Shown here: piece after piece, positions 34,300 to 46,118 of the stretch | Layout of the letters: every line of letters begins with the position of its first letter | Numbering within the stretch: position 1 is the stretch's first letter | Assembly: GCA_009602725.1 (NCBI GenBank) | Contig: WELB01000038.1 | Location: 60,489-124,488 of the forward strand | Direction of reading: 5' to 3' | Source of the DNA: Spirogloea muscicola | Lineage: Eukaryota > Streptophyta > Zygnematophyceae > Spirogloeales > Spirogloeaceae | Length of the DNA stretch: 64,000 bases | Notes under the pieces: model-generated | Told to the model about the DNA's origin: nothing | What the model saw: only the letters and a program-made list of their open reading frames with translations | Databases searched by the model: none | Position numbers and translations under genes: made by a program

Positions 34300-35010
34300 G
34301 CACAATATGCACAACAAAGCCTATGCCGAGGTTGCTAAGATAACAGTGTGACGGTAGTACCCACGGGTGAGCACATAAAATTCCGACAAGCTAACTTGGG
34401 GAGCCGGAGCGCCGCCACGGAAGCCGGTGGCCTGACTTGGAGTGCAGGAAGAGGAGACGCTTCCTGCACCGACTAGGTGGTGCAAAGAAGGGACGCTCTC
34501 GCAGTCCACTTGGTGGTCTGAAGGCAGCACACGTGCCGACTCGTCAAGTGTTCCCCACTTCTCAACTTCCTTACAGGCCGCCATCGCTGTAGCCACTTGC
34601 ATGGCTGTGGTTTTAGCGCCTGACCGGCCCTCTGACCCCTGTCCACAGTTTCTGGGCTGGCATTTCACGGCCCTCGAGCCGCTTGTCTGCAGCGAGCTCA
34701 GGCTCATGCGTTGCACCAGAAAGCTGGTCGAGCCTTAGCTGGTAGTTCAAGAGCTTGTCGATTGCCGTCCGGTATTCGAGCATCAGCTAGCGACCTCTTG
34801 GGCTTCTTGTACTCTGCTCATTTTTTTTTGGGCTGGCTGTTCCAGCCCCTATCCTCAATGGGCGAGCTCTTTCTTCTATGTGCTGACTCGTGGTTACTGA
34901 GCGGGTCAGCTTAGCAGCAGGGGACGTACATTTGTCAATGTGCTTACCTTTGTTCTCTTTGTACTCACATGGCCTCCCCATCTCTTAACACACACGCATT
35001 CCTCAGGCCC
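34300..35010. mobile_element. LINE pieces flanking the oxidoreductase gene
   Basis: An antisense end (GGAPAPQVSLSEFYVLTRGY near 34360-34440) is followed by a sense ORF2 end. The sense end reads LQRAQAHALHQKAGRALAGS near 34690-34750, then SASDL, and is itself broken by a second UTR fragment (ttttttgggctggctgttcc at 34825). The tail block 'gtgcttacctttg' to 'cctccccatctcttaac' ends near 34995, about 150 bp before the next gene's probable ATG. Confidence 0.55.
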
Positions 35011-35141
35011 TTCATCACTCAATACACTCCAGAATGGACACTCCATTTCCCTCAATACAGCCCCCCCTGACGTTCACTATCAGCAGCCGCATCCTCTTCA
35101 TACTGCGCCCGCTCTCCTACTCGACTCTCCGCCGTGCCTCC

Positions 35142-38100
35142 ATGGCGCTCACGGCCGCCGCGGCGTCCACGGCGCCCGCCGCTGCGGCGGCGCCGGCGGC
35201 TGCGGCGGCGACGGCCGCCGCGCGCACTCGTGGATGCGGCTCCCTAGCTGCCAGTCGTCGGGGCAGCGGCGTCAGGCCTTGCCTGCAACATAGGGGCTTG
35301 CTGCCGAGGAGCACGCCTAGCGCGGGCAGGCGGGCGGCCGCCGGGCAGACGCCGGAGGGGCTCCGGCTGGCCAGGGCGTCGTCAGCCGAGCGCGCCGAGG
35401 AGGCAGCGGTCGCGGAGCCTCCGGCGGCGGCGGTGGCGTCGGCAGCGGCGACGTCCTTGACGCAGGCAAGCTCCTGCCTGGCACTCACAGCAGTCGGAGC
35501 CACTCAGCAAAGACAGCTGAGACGCCGTATCTGCAGGCATCGGCGTGGTTGTTTTCGACAGCCCGTGGCGTGGCTGGAGTCTTAGTTACATATTCAGCCT
35601 TCGCGTTTAAGACTGGCTGTAATCAGCTGGAGCTGGATCTGGGGCTGCGATTCTTGCAGCGTATCATGGAGAGCCTGCCCAACGAGGAGGGCGCTAGCGG
35701 CGCCGGGAGCAGCACTACCTTCCAGGGGCTTCAAGCTGCAGACGCCAGCTGGCTGAAGCTCCGCACCATGAAGACAGGTCGGTATCTGTCCACCTGTAGG
35801 AAGGCGCCGTGTCTAGCATTCTGACGCTTTGGTATTGTTGGAAGACGTCTAAGAGCTTCTAGTGTAAACGAGAAGTTGTTGAGCTTGTTTGCTACCACTC
35901 TTTGACCAGATCACAAAGTTGATTGATCGTAGGAGGTAAGCTGCAATTGAGTTATTGACTTGCCAAACGACATAAAAAGGATGTGACGGAGTAGTCAGAT
36001 TGGTCACAAGCTCACTACTGTCAATTCTGTCAGGCAGGGACGCAGGTCCAGCACCACAGGTCGTGACCCGGCTGCCTGGGAGCTGGAAAGACGTGCCCAG
36101 TCTCCTCAAGGGTACAACGACAGTGTTCGATGTTGTGGTGTGCGGTGGCACGCTTGGCGTGTTTGCTGCAGTAGCCTTAGCAATGAAGGGCCACAAGGTG
36201 GCTATTGTTGAGAGGGGCAAGCTTCAAGGGGTAAGCACAATTACAACTGACCCGCATGGATACCTTGTGCCATTCTACCATCCCGGCTTTCATGCATATA
36301 TACCTGAGGGCGAGATATCCTCCAGCCATATACAAGTTTCTTGATAAGAACATTCGAAGTAGCCTTCTGAAGGTATCCTTTTCAAGTACTTGCATCAACT
36401 TGACTATATAAACAGCTCATTTCAAGTATTTGTCCAAGCAACTTGCATTGTACACTATTGGGTGAGGTGATTGATGAGTCGAGCTGTTGTTGATGTTATT
36501 CTGAGATTCTGGTCCTCAAGCTGCCAAGGAACAACAAGAATGCTGTGAAAGCAACCTGTCAGCATCTCGAATTCAATTCACTGTATTTGCTATCCCTGTT
36601 TAACAGCGAAAGCAGGACTGGAACATCTCAAGGAAGGAGCTACAAGAGCTTGCTGACATGGGAGTTCTAACTGCTGCAGAAATTCAGGCGGCGATCTCAA
36701 TCGAATTCAATCCTGTAAGCTCACATCCCACCGTGGTTGATGTGGAATACTATTTTATCATGCTGGGTATCAATACGGCATTCAATGGTATCAAGGCTGT
36801 CAAGCGTCAAAATAAGACATAAGAGAGAGACGCATTGAAAAGTCTGAAAGCTTGAGGTAGATTTGCTCCGTCATATAGATGGAAGTACCAGCAGGCTTCC
36901 TTATGCATGCTTATTGTGTCTTTTACAAAAAAAATTACTGATTCGGGGCCACGCTTGCATGCTTCTTTTGCTCGTTTGTCCAGAGCCGATGTGGTTTTCA
37001 TGAAGGTGGAGAAATTTGGGTGAAGGACATCCTCAACCTTGGCGTCTCGTGAGCTTCGCTGCTATGGCAAGCTCATGTTGTTGCGGAACAGAGCGTCAAC
37101 TTTGGCTTCACAGGCACTTGTTAGCACGCTCTTGTAAGCTCTGTATAGCAGCATGTCTGATGTCCAGAATGATATGCAGACCTGCCAAGGTCGTGGAGAG
37201 TGCCAAGCAGCGGTTCCTTGCTGCAGGCGGTGTTCTATATGAACTCACCAGTCTCAAGAGCATCACAGTTCACGATGATGGTGCTGTAAGAATCGACAAG
37301 GGTTCTGCTGGTTGCAAGAATACTCTTCAATATTGCTGGCTGCTGAACCTACAGCAGATGGACATGCACAGTCCAAAATGACACATTTGATGTGATAGTT
37401 TTCATAGCTGTGATGGAGGTGCTTGTGCTTCAAGAGCTTGAAAGTCTTTGTCGACAAAGGATAATCAACTCTTTGATAAGGTCTTGCGTTTTCCGTGCTT
37501 CCAGATTTTGTCAATCGAAGGCAGGCCACCACTGGTGGCAAGGCTCGTCATTGATGCCATGGGAAACTTTTCGCCAATAGTACGCCAGGTATATACACTG
37601 GAATTGTGAGTAATATTGTTTCGATGTTACCATTCTGATAATGTAACTGTTGAAAAAAGGCAATACTGCTGGCTTACAGGCACTGCTATAGAGCTCCAGC
37701 TTGGCAGAGAGTGGTCAATACAATTTGACTTGTGTGCCTTCAGAGCCTTTTATTAAAAAAGCGCGCTGAGCACCTGCTAGGTCATCCTGCATGCTTGTCA
37801 GAGCAGGTGAGGTGGGGTCGTAAACCAGACGGCGTCTGCTTAGTGGTTGGTGCGTGTGCAAGAGGCTTCGAAAACAACTCAGCAAGTGACATCATCTACA
37901 CTGCCACACCCATGAGGAGGGTAAATGGGGAGCTTGCCCAATATTTCTGGGAGGTACTGACTATTTACTCCACCGCACATGTAGCTGAGAAAGGCAGGGT
38001 GGTCAATCAAGGAATGGCAGCTATTAGGATAGTCCTTCAACTTACAACACATTGACAAAGCTCAGGAAGCTCTTCACATGAGCTGTTCTTGTCAATATGC

Positions 38101-40114
38101 TTGGATATCTCCAACCACGACATTAGCTACCAGCTGTGCTGCTGATGACATGGACATCAGACATTTTCCACTAAGCCCCCCTTCGGTGCTGAGAGTCCAA
38201 AATTTCTGAGCGTCCAGGCTTTTCCAGCTGGATCAGGTCCAACAGACCGAACCACTTACCTCTTCACGTATACAGATGCCCATCCTAAAAGGCCTTCTCT
38301 ACAGCAGCTCCTTGAGGAGTACTGGCTTCTTATGCCCCAATATCAGGTGCTCAATAGGTGACTTGAATGTCTGAGCAGGTCCCAGTAGCCGTGTCCAATC
38401 TTAGGTGTACGCTGAGCTTTCTTTTATGTCGAGTATATGCATGGAAAGCCCAGGTCAATGGCATGTGCTTGTGAAACCTTATCAGTGAAGTAAAGAACTG
38501 TTGCCCTTCATTCTTTAGGGTGTCGATTTGGAGCAATTGCAGTTTCTCCGAGTCCTATTTGGTTTCTTCCCGACTTACCGAGATAGGTGGGTCACACATG
38601 GCCTGCTTATCAGTGCCTAGACTGCAATACCTCATTCTGTGAGGTACTGCAGTATATGTACGGAATTGTATACTGAAAAGACAGCCTACTTTGGTGGACT
38701 TTGAGTTGGAAAAAGAGAATTGAAAGTCGAGCAAGTGTTTCGTGATTATGCTATCAAGGAAGATAATATTGGTTACAGCAATCTACTAAACGACTGTTTT
38801 GCTTATGACAGCCCTTTGCCGGCCCCGTTTGATAGGGTCATGCAGGTGAGTCTACGCTAATCAGCTGGCACTTGAAGCGTTGCTGTCACTTGGGATACTG
38901 ATGCGGCCTGTGCTGGTGTATCCTGAGTTAGTACGTAGCGCTGGGGTTGGGATTGTGTAGTCAACGTAAGCTCCTCTACATCCTGCTTGACCTGGACCAA
39001 GTTACAGGGTCCTTGGAGGTGTCTTGCTACAATGTCTTGATTCTGTGCAGGTAGGAGATGCTAGTGGGATCCAGTCTCCCCTCTCATTTGGGGGTTTTGG
39101 GAGCATCACTCGCCATCTCCACCGTATAACTACTGGTTAGCGACTATTGATAGCTCACACATGCTGTCTATCTGTGGGACCAGATCATATGTGCTACAAG
39201 CACGCTGTACAAACCAAGATTCCCCCACTTATCTCATGGAGGGTCCTGTTTGATATTAACAGGTGTCAGTGAGGCGCTTGAAGCTGATACTCTGACAAAG
39301 GGCAAGTTGGCCTTAATTAACGCTTATCAGGTATTGACAGCACACTTACCATCGGACTAATATCAGACCAAGTTGACTACGAAGATATTGCCAGATTATT
39401 ACTTTCGAAATGTGCAAGTCAGCATGCAAGCCAAGGCTGCTAACTTGCTGTCAATTCTTGCTTTGTGCCAGCCTAACTTGAGGGGTGCCTGGCTTCTTCA
39501 ACGAGCTATGTCTGCAAGAATTGGATCAAATGTTTCACCTGATTTTATCAATCGCCTCCTTTCCACAAACTTCAAGGCCATGCAGGTATGTTATGCAGTG
39601 CAATCAGTCAGATTTCATGATGACGAGTAGTTAGATTAGGCAGTTGGACCAGCAAGCTCAAGCATGTGTATAACAGCAGATGAGGCTGTTTGGAGGCTGA
39701 AGGAGGACTATCAACCTTCTTTTGGCAGATGTTGGGAGACTCCGTGCTCCGACCATTCCTTCAAGATGTGACTAAGTTTGGTCCACTTGCTCTGACAATG
39801 GCTACAATGACAGTCACCAAGCCCACCCTGCTTCCAACAATATTTTCCCAAGCAAGCTTCCTCTTTCCTTTGGGTTTGAAGTACTTGCAACGCTGCCGCT
39901 TGCACATGCATATTGCGCACTTGCTAGCTTGCTCCAGCCTTACGTGACGCATTGCCTCAGCCAGAGGAAGTATCAACACTGTTTTCAGGTCACACATTGA
40001 GTCTGTGCTATGCGTTGAGCAGGTTGGGTTGGTCGCCCTTATCGACTGGCTTGTGCATTTTGTTGCTCTGGCCTTCTACACGCTCCTATCAATACTCGTC
40101 ACACCTTTGCTCAG
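35142..40114 (+). CDS. FAD-dependent oxidoreductase, probably plastid-targeted
   Basis: A gene of about 16 exons. The first exon encodes an Ala/Arg/Ser-rich leader beginning MALTAAAAST (an in-frame ATG also lies at 35034), typical of a plastid transit peptide. The exon at about 36030-36230 has the dinucleotide-binding motif DVVVCGGTLGVFAAVALAMK. Further exons give WNISRKELQELADMGVLT, EIWVKDILNLGVS, VIDAMGNFSPIVRQ (37530), RKPDGVCLVVGACARGF (37820), AFPAGSGPTDRTTYLFTYTD (38217), LFGFFPTYRD, GDASGIQSPLSFGGFGSITR (39055), NFKAMQ, SVLRPFLQDV and WLVHFVALAFYTLL. These match, from memory, a conserved plant FAD/NAD(P)-binding protein distantly related to lycopene cyclases; the substrate is unknown to me. 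One intron near 39852 seems to use a GC donor. The exon after 40114 was not identified, so the C-terminus is open. Confidence 0.85.
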
Positions 40115-42640
40115 GTATTGATCTGGTACAACTCGTCCTGCTCGATAGGTCATCAGTTCCGGCTCACATGCTCAGTGCTGCTTATGTTTGCTTGCGAGCA
40201 AGTGCAGGCCCGTAGTGGAGAGGAGTCCACCAAGTCTACGATATACTGGAAGGCGGATACTGGAATCATGGCAATACGGAGCAGGCTTAGATTATAAAGC
40301 ATGAGAATAGTTATGCAACCACTTTGCACGCAATCCCATAAGGGCACCACTGGCAGCACTACAACGTGCTTCGATGATATAATCTGTAAGCCCATTGATG
40401 ACAAGAACAGGTGCCAGAAGGCAAGGAAGAAACTCAATGTACGCTGTAGTAGCAGCTATGTTTCATATCCTAGGTCCCTGCACGTGGCTATGCCCTGCAC
40501 CTGTCATTACTTGGTGGAAGCAGTGCATGCATATTTTGCTTCCAATCTTCTGTAGCATTGAAACATGTGGGAAAACTTAAAGTGCAAAGTGCTACAATGG
40601 GGACTGAAAGTGGCAGCAGTTTATCGCAGAAACATATTAGAATTTTAGCTCTTCCAAATAAGCGCAACGGTTGTATCGTGATCTGTGTGGCTGTGACTGC
40701 ATTGCTAGGGTCCCTTGAAGGGCTCTCCAAATCGTTTTGTTGCCTCCTGCCAGGCATGCCACAAGTATGCAGAAGCGGTGTCTACAACCTCCTGTTGGCG
40801 GGAAGCGCTTCCTTGCCTGTGGAGGAGTCACCGTTGCTTGTCAGCAGCTTGCCAAGCTATGAAGCTGTGCGCGTGCCAATGATGCTCGACCCTGACTATA
40901 TTTAGGCCCTCCTTAGGCTTGGGCGCCCCAGTTTGCCAATATGGGCAAGGGTCAGTGGCACAGAATGTTGTAGCAGTGCTATGTACGTTGTGACTATGAT
41001 TGCAGTTCTTTGGGGAATTTGCAAGGAGTGCCTGCCATCAACTTAGCCCAAGAGCTCATTATTGCTATTCAGCGTGCTAGTAGAGACAATCAGTACTGAA
41101 CTATGTAGAGTAAAACAGTTGCCCGAAATGCGCCATTGCATATATGAAGCATCTAATGTGGCATTGTTGAGTGCCACATTGAGAGGCATCCATAAGCAGG
41201 CAATGTGCCAGCACCCACGGTTACTTGATCAAGTTGTTGGCTGGGCTGGGCTGGGCTGGGCTGGTCCGGGCTCGGCTGGCTGGGCTGGGCTTGGCTGGCC
41301 TTAACCATGAGAATCAGGAGTCTGCAGCTCCATCCTGATGTGCACATGCCAGTGGTGTTCACAATCAATGGCCGCCTTGTCCTAGCTGCCCAAGGAGCAC
41401 GCGCCTTACCTAGCAGAAGATGGAGATGCTGCAGATAAGCATGTATGCTCAACTTGCTTGAGAACAATAGCTCTTGTATTGGGATACACATTCTGCAGAG
41501 TCAAGTTTGAGTATGCATGACGTAGTCATCAAGAGGGAGTTAAATGATTGCATGATAACACTCACCCAGGTGCACTACTCCGAAGCTGTCAGCAAAACCC
41601 TGCTGATGCCTTCTCTTGTTGCTACCTGTTGTTAGTCAAAAGGTTGGTAAGTCTAAGACTGTTAAGCAACTTTCATTGCAAAGCACACTGAATGGTTCCT
41701 TACAGACCTAGTCACAACGTGCACCTAGAGCAACTTGGATGAGAATCTCGAGAATTTTCGACCCAGCAGAAGTTCCTGGTAGCTCAAGACTCGTTCTACG
41801 CCCCAAGAAGACTACTGGACCAAGGTGCTGCATGTCTGGTGCTAAAGAAGAGCAAGAGAGGCTCACAAACCATCATGTGACGGACGTTCTTGGAAGATGC
41901 TGAGTAGATCAGAATCCTCCTGTCAGAGATCCACTCCCGATCTGGGTTCGAAAAAGGACAGTAGCGCTCACTTGCTTAAGTTGATCCAAGAATGGCCCCA
42001 TGACAGTGTAAGAAGTCGAGGCACTTGAATGCTGCAGTCTGCACCAGAATCCGGTATAAGAAAAGTTCAGTCTGCTCGAATTGACTGCCTTCCTGACTAC
42101 TGATATGCTCCTAATATGGAGATGTTGATACCACACAGCACTTTGCACGAACATTGTGAAAGTAGGATGTAGTGTAGAACAAGAACCTGCAATCCGAAAC
42201 TGGACCATGCTATCTCGACCTGGCGCCTGCTCATGAGCAATTTGTGATGCTATAAAATTCACTGTGACAGGTTCAACGCTGATGGGAAAAACCTTTCGCG
42301 AATGACCTCCTGATGTCCTCGCAGCATTTGTGCTGTTTACTGTGCAAAATCAGCCCAATGGAGGCGAAGGATTCCTGGTGGTCGCCTGCTGCTCTAGTGA
42401 CGGTTGTGCAATGTTGTAGTCGGTGTGTAACATTGCCATTTGGGCCAGCAACAAATGAAGCCCTCGCTAGGCTTCCTGCAACTCGTGCTGCAGCCATCAC
42501 GGCAAGCAAATTACTCAGCTATCTGCCGCAGAATGTGTGATCAGCAATCTGACTACGTAGAGCTCTAGCAGCACGCACACATGCTGCCAAAGCAATTAAA
42601 ACATTTGTCAAGAGGTCCATAAGATGCCCTCCTGTACAGC
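40115..42640. other. Intergenic DNA, 3' ends of two convergent genes
   Basis: Should contain the last exon of the oxidoreductase (+) and possibly downstream exons of the LOB-domain gene (-). One candidate is a plus-strand frame ending LDPDYI-stop at about 40905. Another is a minus-strand piece reading HSSASTSYTVMGPFLDQLKQ, followed by a GTGAGC donor, near 41970-42030. Neither can be assigned with confidence. Confidence 0.35.
41236..41302. repeat. GGGCT microsatellite-like repeat
   Basis: Run of gggctgggctgggctggtcc-type pentamers with interruptions. On the minus strand it reads as a Gln/Pro/Ser repeat (AQPSQPSPDQPSPAQ). No gene is supported. Confidence 0.7.
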
Positions 42641-42648
42641 ATTCTCAC

Positions 42649-43832
42649 CTCCAGCCGCTGCACCTGGTCCTGAAGCAAGGTAATGGTGCCCACACAGCCA
42701 TAGATGGGTTCGTTCACCCTTGCTTGAGCCTCGTATATCAGGCTGTAAGCCAACAACAGGCTATTGGGTGAGAGCATTGCAGGCGGTTACGTGTCCATTG
42801 CAGGCGGTTACGTGTCCAGAGCCTGCTCTTAGGTCTTGATGGAGCCGCAGGAGCTGCACGCCCTCATAATCATCGCCCTACCAGCCCTAGAGATTGATGT
42901 AGCATACAGTGTCCAAAGGAAGTGGGGGGAAGAGCTAGCCAGGATTGTGGAGTATTTAACGAAGCTGCATCCATAAAATGACAGACAACTGCGCACATCG
43001 CGAACGAGTTGGAAGAGCAGTAGGTCCAGCCACTCCTGCGTGGGCCTCTGGTTTCTGACTTGTTCAGCTAGCCGCCAGAGTGTCTCAAAATCTTCTGCAG
43101 GCATTGCCCTAGTACTTCGGCAGCCGACATACTGGAAGACCAGCTTATAGCGGGTGAGACTTGGAATGCTGCCAATAGAAGCGGCGCTCTCACTTACGTT
43201 CGTGACTGATGTTCAGGCTGCATGTGGCAGATGACAGTACACACGGTTGGCTGACGGAAAGCACGCTGCTCTCATTGTCGAATTCTACAGGCTGCAGAAT
43301 GCAGCACTAATGCCCTGTATGCGAAGACCTGGTAGCTCCCCGACTTAAGCCAGCCTCGCTCCGATGCAAGGTGCTTTCCCGTCAGAAGCTGCAGTGTATG
43401 CACTGAGCTATTGCCAATACTCCACATATCAGGCCAATCAGCTCCAGCATTACCTGCTGATTCTGCAACGTACTCTGGGACAGGTGACTGCTAAGCTCTA
43501 GACTAGCGACGACGGGACACTGTGTTGCTCGACACCACGTCGATGTTGCCCCTAATGGGTCATCACTGGCTAACAGCGAGCTCCAGGCGTTAGCTGGTGA
43601 GCGATACTCGGAGGGCCACCGAGTGACCAGAGCTGCCATGCCAGGGAGCGCCGCCCAGGGAGCTCCCGTCAGGGCTGCACTCTCTCATAGCTCACCTGTT
43701 GGCGGTGTCTTCGCGCTGCTCAAGCGGCACGTCCAGGAGCAGCCTGGTGGTGTTGGCGACGCCGAACACCCGGCGGACGTGGGAGAACCGCTGCGGCTGG
43801 TCCGCCGGGAAGAAGGGCGCGAAGGCGCAGTC
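42649..43832 (-). CDS. LOB-domain (LBD/AS2-like) transcription factor, partial
   Basis: Two exons join in phase. The first, 43832-43696, gives DCAFAPFFPADQPQRFSHVR, RVFGVANTTRLLLDVP and LEQREDTAN. The second, 42742-42649, gives SLIYEAQARVNEPIYGCVG, TITLLQDQVQRLE. This is the GAS block and the leucine-zipper-like coiled coil of a class I LOB domain. The split lies at the NSLxYEA position, where I recall plant LBD genes having an intron. The preceding zinc-type C block (CX2CX6CX3C) should lie on an upstream exon; only its last Cys (DCAFAPFF) is visible. An acceptor (CCCGCAG) sits just before this exon, so the C-block exon is probably between 43.9 and 46 kb but was not recognised. Downstream exons are also unassigned. 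The family is specific to streptophytes. Confidence 0.8.
42776..42817. repeat. 21-bp direct duplication
   Basis: attgcaggcggttacgtgtc plus c occurs twice head to tail (42776-42796, 42797-42817) in the LOB gene intron, about 35 bp before the splice acceptor of the 42742-42649 exon. Confidence 0.75.
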
Positions 43833-43979
43833 CTGCGGGAGCGGGACGAGCGCGCCCGGCCGTCTGAGGGTGGCTTTCAAGGCCGTTGTCACGGGGAGCT
43901 CCCGCGCCAGGAAGGCGAATGCGGCTGACGGCCCGAAACGAGCGGCCGTGAAAGCCAGCCAGGTGCATGCATCCATGAC

Positions 43980-44350
43980 CACGCTAACGGCGCCACAGGC
44001 CAGGCAGACGGGGCGCGCCGGAGGCTTTCGTCGAGCGGAGCGCCTGGCTAACGTCCACTGTGCATGGCTTCGCTACTGATCCAACGACAGGTGTTCCCCC
44101 CCGGGCTGCGGCGGCGTGGGGGATCGGGAGACGGTGGGGGTAAGTTTAGATGGGAAGCGGGGGNGAGCCGCGGTTGCGGGTGACGTCAACCGCCGCCGCG
44201 GATCACGGGCGCGTGCACGGCCGGCCGGGGAGCTCGTGCCCGGCCGCCCGCCACGTGGCTCGCGTCCCGCGGCCGCAGCCTCGGCCGGGCGCCGACCTGG
44301 AGGCCTGACGTCCAGCTTGCCATCATTAGCTGTGGACCGGGAAACTTTGG
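43980..44350. other. GC-rich stretch upstream of the LOB exons, with an ambiguous base
   Basis: CpG-rich DNA with a single N at 44164. It may hold the LOB gene's first exon or promoter. Minus-strand frames show a CxxC (VCLACG) near 44010 but not a full C block. Confidence 0.3.
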
Positions 44351-44389
44351 TTGCTCCGAGTCACCTCGCCGTTGGACTCTTTGCAACAA

Positions 44390-44860
44390 CAACAGGGTGA
44401 GCAGCCTGGCTTTGACGTGGCCGGGTCCCTCGCTCAGGCCTACCGGCTGCGCTTGGCCATCTCTTTGCAGCGGTCCCTTGCCTTCGCGGTTCACCTGCGC
44501 GCCGGCCGCGCTTTGGCTGCGGCCTCCGGCTACCGTCAGGGCGACGTCAGGCATGGACTGTAGTGTAGTTCTTTTCCGGCTCCTCTTTTCTTTGGCTTGG
44601 GATACTGTCCATTCTTCTTGGGCTGGCTTTGCCAACCACTCTTCTCTATGGGCGAGCACATTCTTTCCGCCGTCTAGCTATTCAGACTTGCATCTTCTGA
44701 CTAGAGGTTACTTAAGAGTTCCCTTGCTGCTGTCTTAGTACTTAGCACCCAGAATTCTTCTGTCCTTGTCCATTCCTTTTGGGCTGGCCTCTCCCAGCCA
44801 CCAGTCAATCTGGCCGCGCTTGCTCTTTGCAAGACGAGGCCTGTGCTTTTGAGAGAAAGG
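44390..44860 (+). mobile_element. LINE ORF2 end and 3' UTR pieces (SDLHLLTRGY subfamily)
   Basis: A sense coding end (SLAQAYRLRLAISLQRSLAF, AGRALAAASGYRQGDVRHG) runs into a UTR with cattcttcttgggctggctt. SDLHLLTRGY follows near 44680-44710, and a second UTR copy with ccttgtccattccttttggg near 44770. Two insertions are stacked. Confidence 0.6.
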
Positions 44861-44984
44861 CGCATGCATTGAAGCGTGGCCAATTCAAGCAAGTACACTG
44901 TTCAGACCAAAAACCAGTGGATATGTGTAGGAAGACTGGACAAGGTCCAAAAGGGCCGAAAGGCGCCAAAATCAAGGGGTTATG

Positions 44985-45200
44985 CAACAGAGTGGAACAG
45001 AGAGAACGACAGCTGCAGCCTCTGGCCAGGGGAGGAGGAGGAGGAGCTCTCTCCATCTTGAATCTGAAAAGACAGCTTGGCCCCCAAACTCATGAACCCC
45101 CAGGAAGAAGTGGCACTCCAAATGGAGGCAAGGGCTGTGATAAGCCAGCCCAAAAAGAATTGACAAGGGTTCGGAGGGGCCGACAGCGTTTAGCATCTAC
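44985..45200 (-). mobile_element. Antisense LINE 3' UTR
   Basis: Plus strand reads 'ggaggcaagggctgtgataa', gccagcccaaaaagaattga, caagggttcggaggggcc: the reverse complement of the family's 3' UTR. Confidence 0.55.
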
Positions 45201-45252
45201 ACAGGGGCCTGAAGATGTCATGTCAGCACAGGGGGAGGATGGATCACTCAGT

Positions 45253-45320
45253 AGTGGGTGCAGGGTGCAGGGGACAGGGTGACAGGGTGACAGGGTGGGT
45301 GCAGGGTGACAGGGGGTGCG
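45253..45320. repeat. GGGTGCA/GGGTGACA minisatellite
   Basis: Repeated gtgcaggg and gtgacagg words between about 45255 and 45315. Confidence 0.55.
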
Positions 45321-45339
45321 CCGCTACGCCCGGGCGCCC

Positions 45340-45640
45340 TATCCTCGCGGCCCTTGCCCCCATTGGGAGTACCACTTCTTCTTCTTCTTATCCTGGCCTC
45401 GCCCGCGTGCCGCTGCGCTAGACCGTGGTTTGCACTTCCCGGCCCCTCCGGTTGTTGTCCAGATATTCAAATTTGGGCTGGCCTTTCACAGCCATCGCCC
45501 ATTTCGAAATAGCTCCTCCGTTCTCAGCCCTCTTAGACAAGGGCCAAAGCTTCGTAGTGTATAACCCAATTTTAAATTTGGGTTTTTTGCCAAAACCTTT
45601 TCTGAACAGTGTAGTGGCTCTGCTTGGCCTCCCTTTCACA
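45340..45640 (+). mobile_element. Sense LINE 3' UTR pieces
   Basis: Contains 'cccttgcccccattgggag', then a variant of the UTR palindrome (gggctggcctttcacagcca at 45475) and a related second piece. Highly decayed. Confidence 0.45.
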
Positions 45641-46118
45641 TCATGTGCACTGCGCGCCTTCTCTCTTTTGTTGCTGGTGGCCAGACGGCCGGCCCGAGGT
45701 GGGTTCAGGCCAAAGGCTCGACGAAGCCACATCATCGTGCACTTGCAGGAAGCGCACCAGATGGCTAAGAGTGAGCTGCTCGCAGCAGCAACCCTCGGCT
45801 AACAGACCATCATTTCCTTTTCTGCTCAATGACGCCATCCCTTGGGCACAATCAGGCAGCAAAAGGAATACAAATGCAATAATCCAGGGCGCAGCAGACA
45901 GTGCCGGGCTGGCCGACTGCACGGGTTGCGATCAAGTTGCATCCAGTCTATGTATCAATCAAACAAGCTTGCGGATCCAAAAAAAGGTCCACAAGATGAA
46001 TGACGAGCAATAGATGCCAATGGTGTCTGATGCTCGGCGAATGACTGGGTATGTCTCTGCCAGAGAATCACCAGCTACTTGTACAGTGTGTGGACCCCAA
46101 AGCGTTGTGAACGATACT

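Noticed and set aside
45730-45790. Cys-Ala-Ser-Cys-Lys reading on the minus strand as the missing LOB C block
   Set aside because: The CX2C start fits but the following residues do not give CX6CX3C, and no donor joins it in phase to the 43832 exon.
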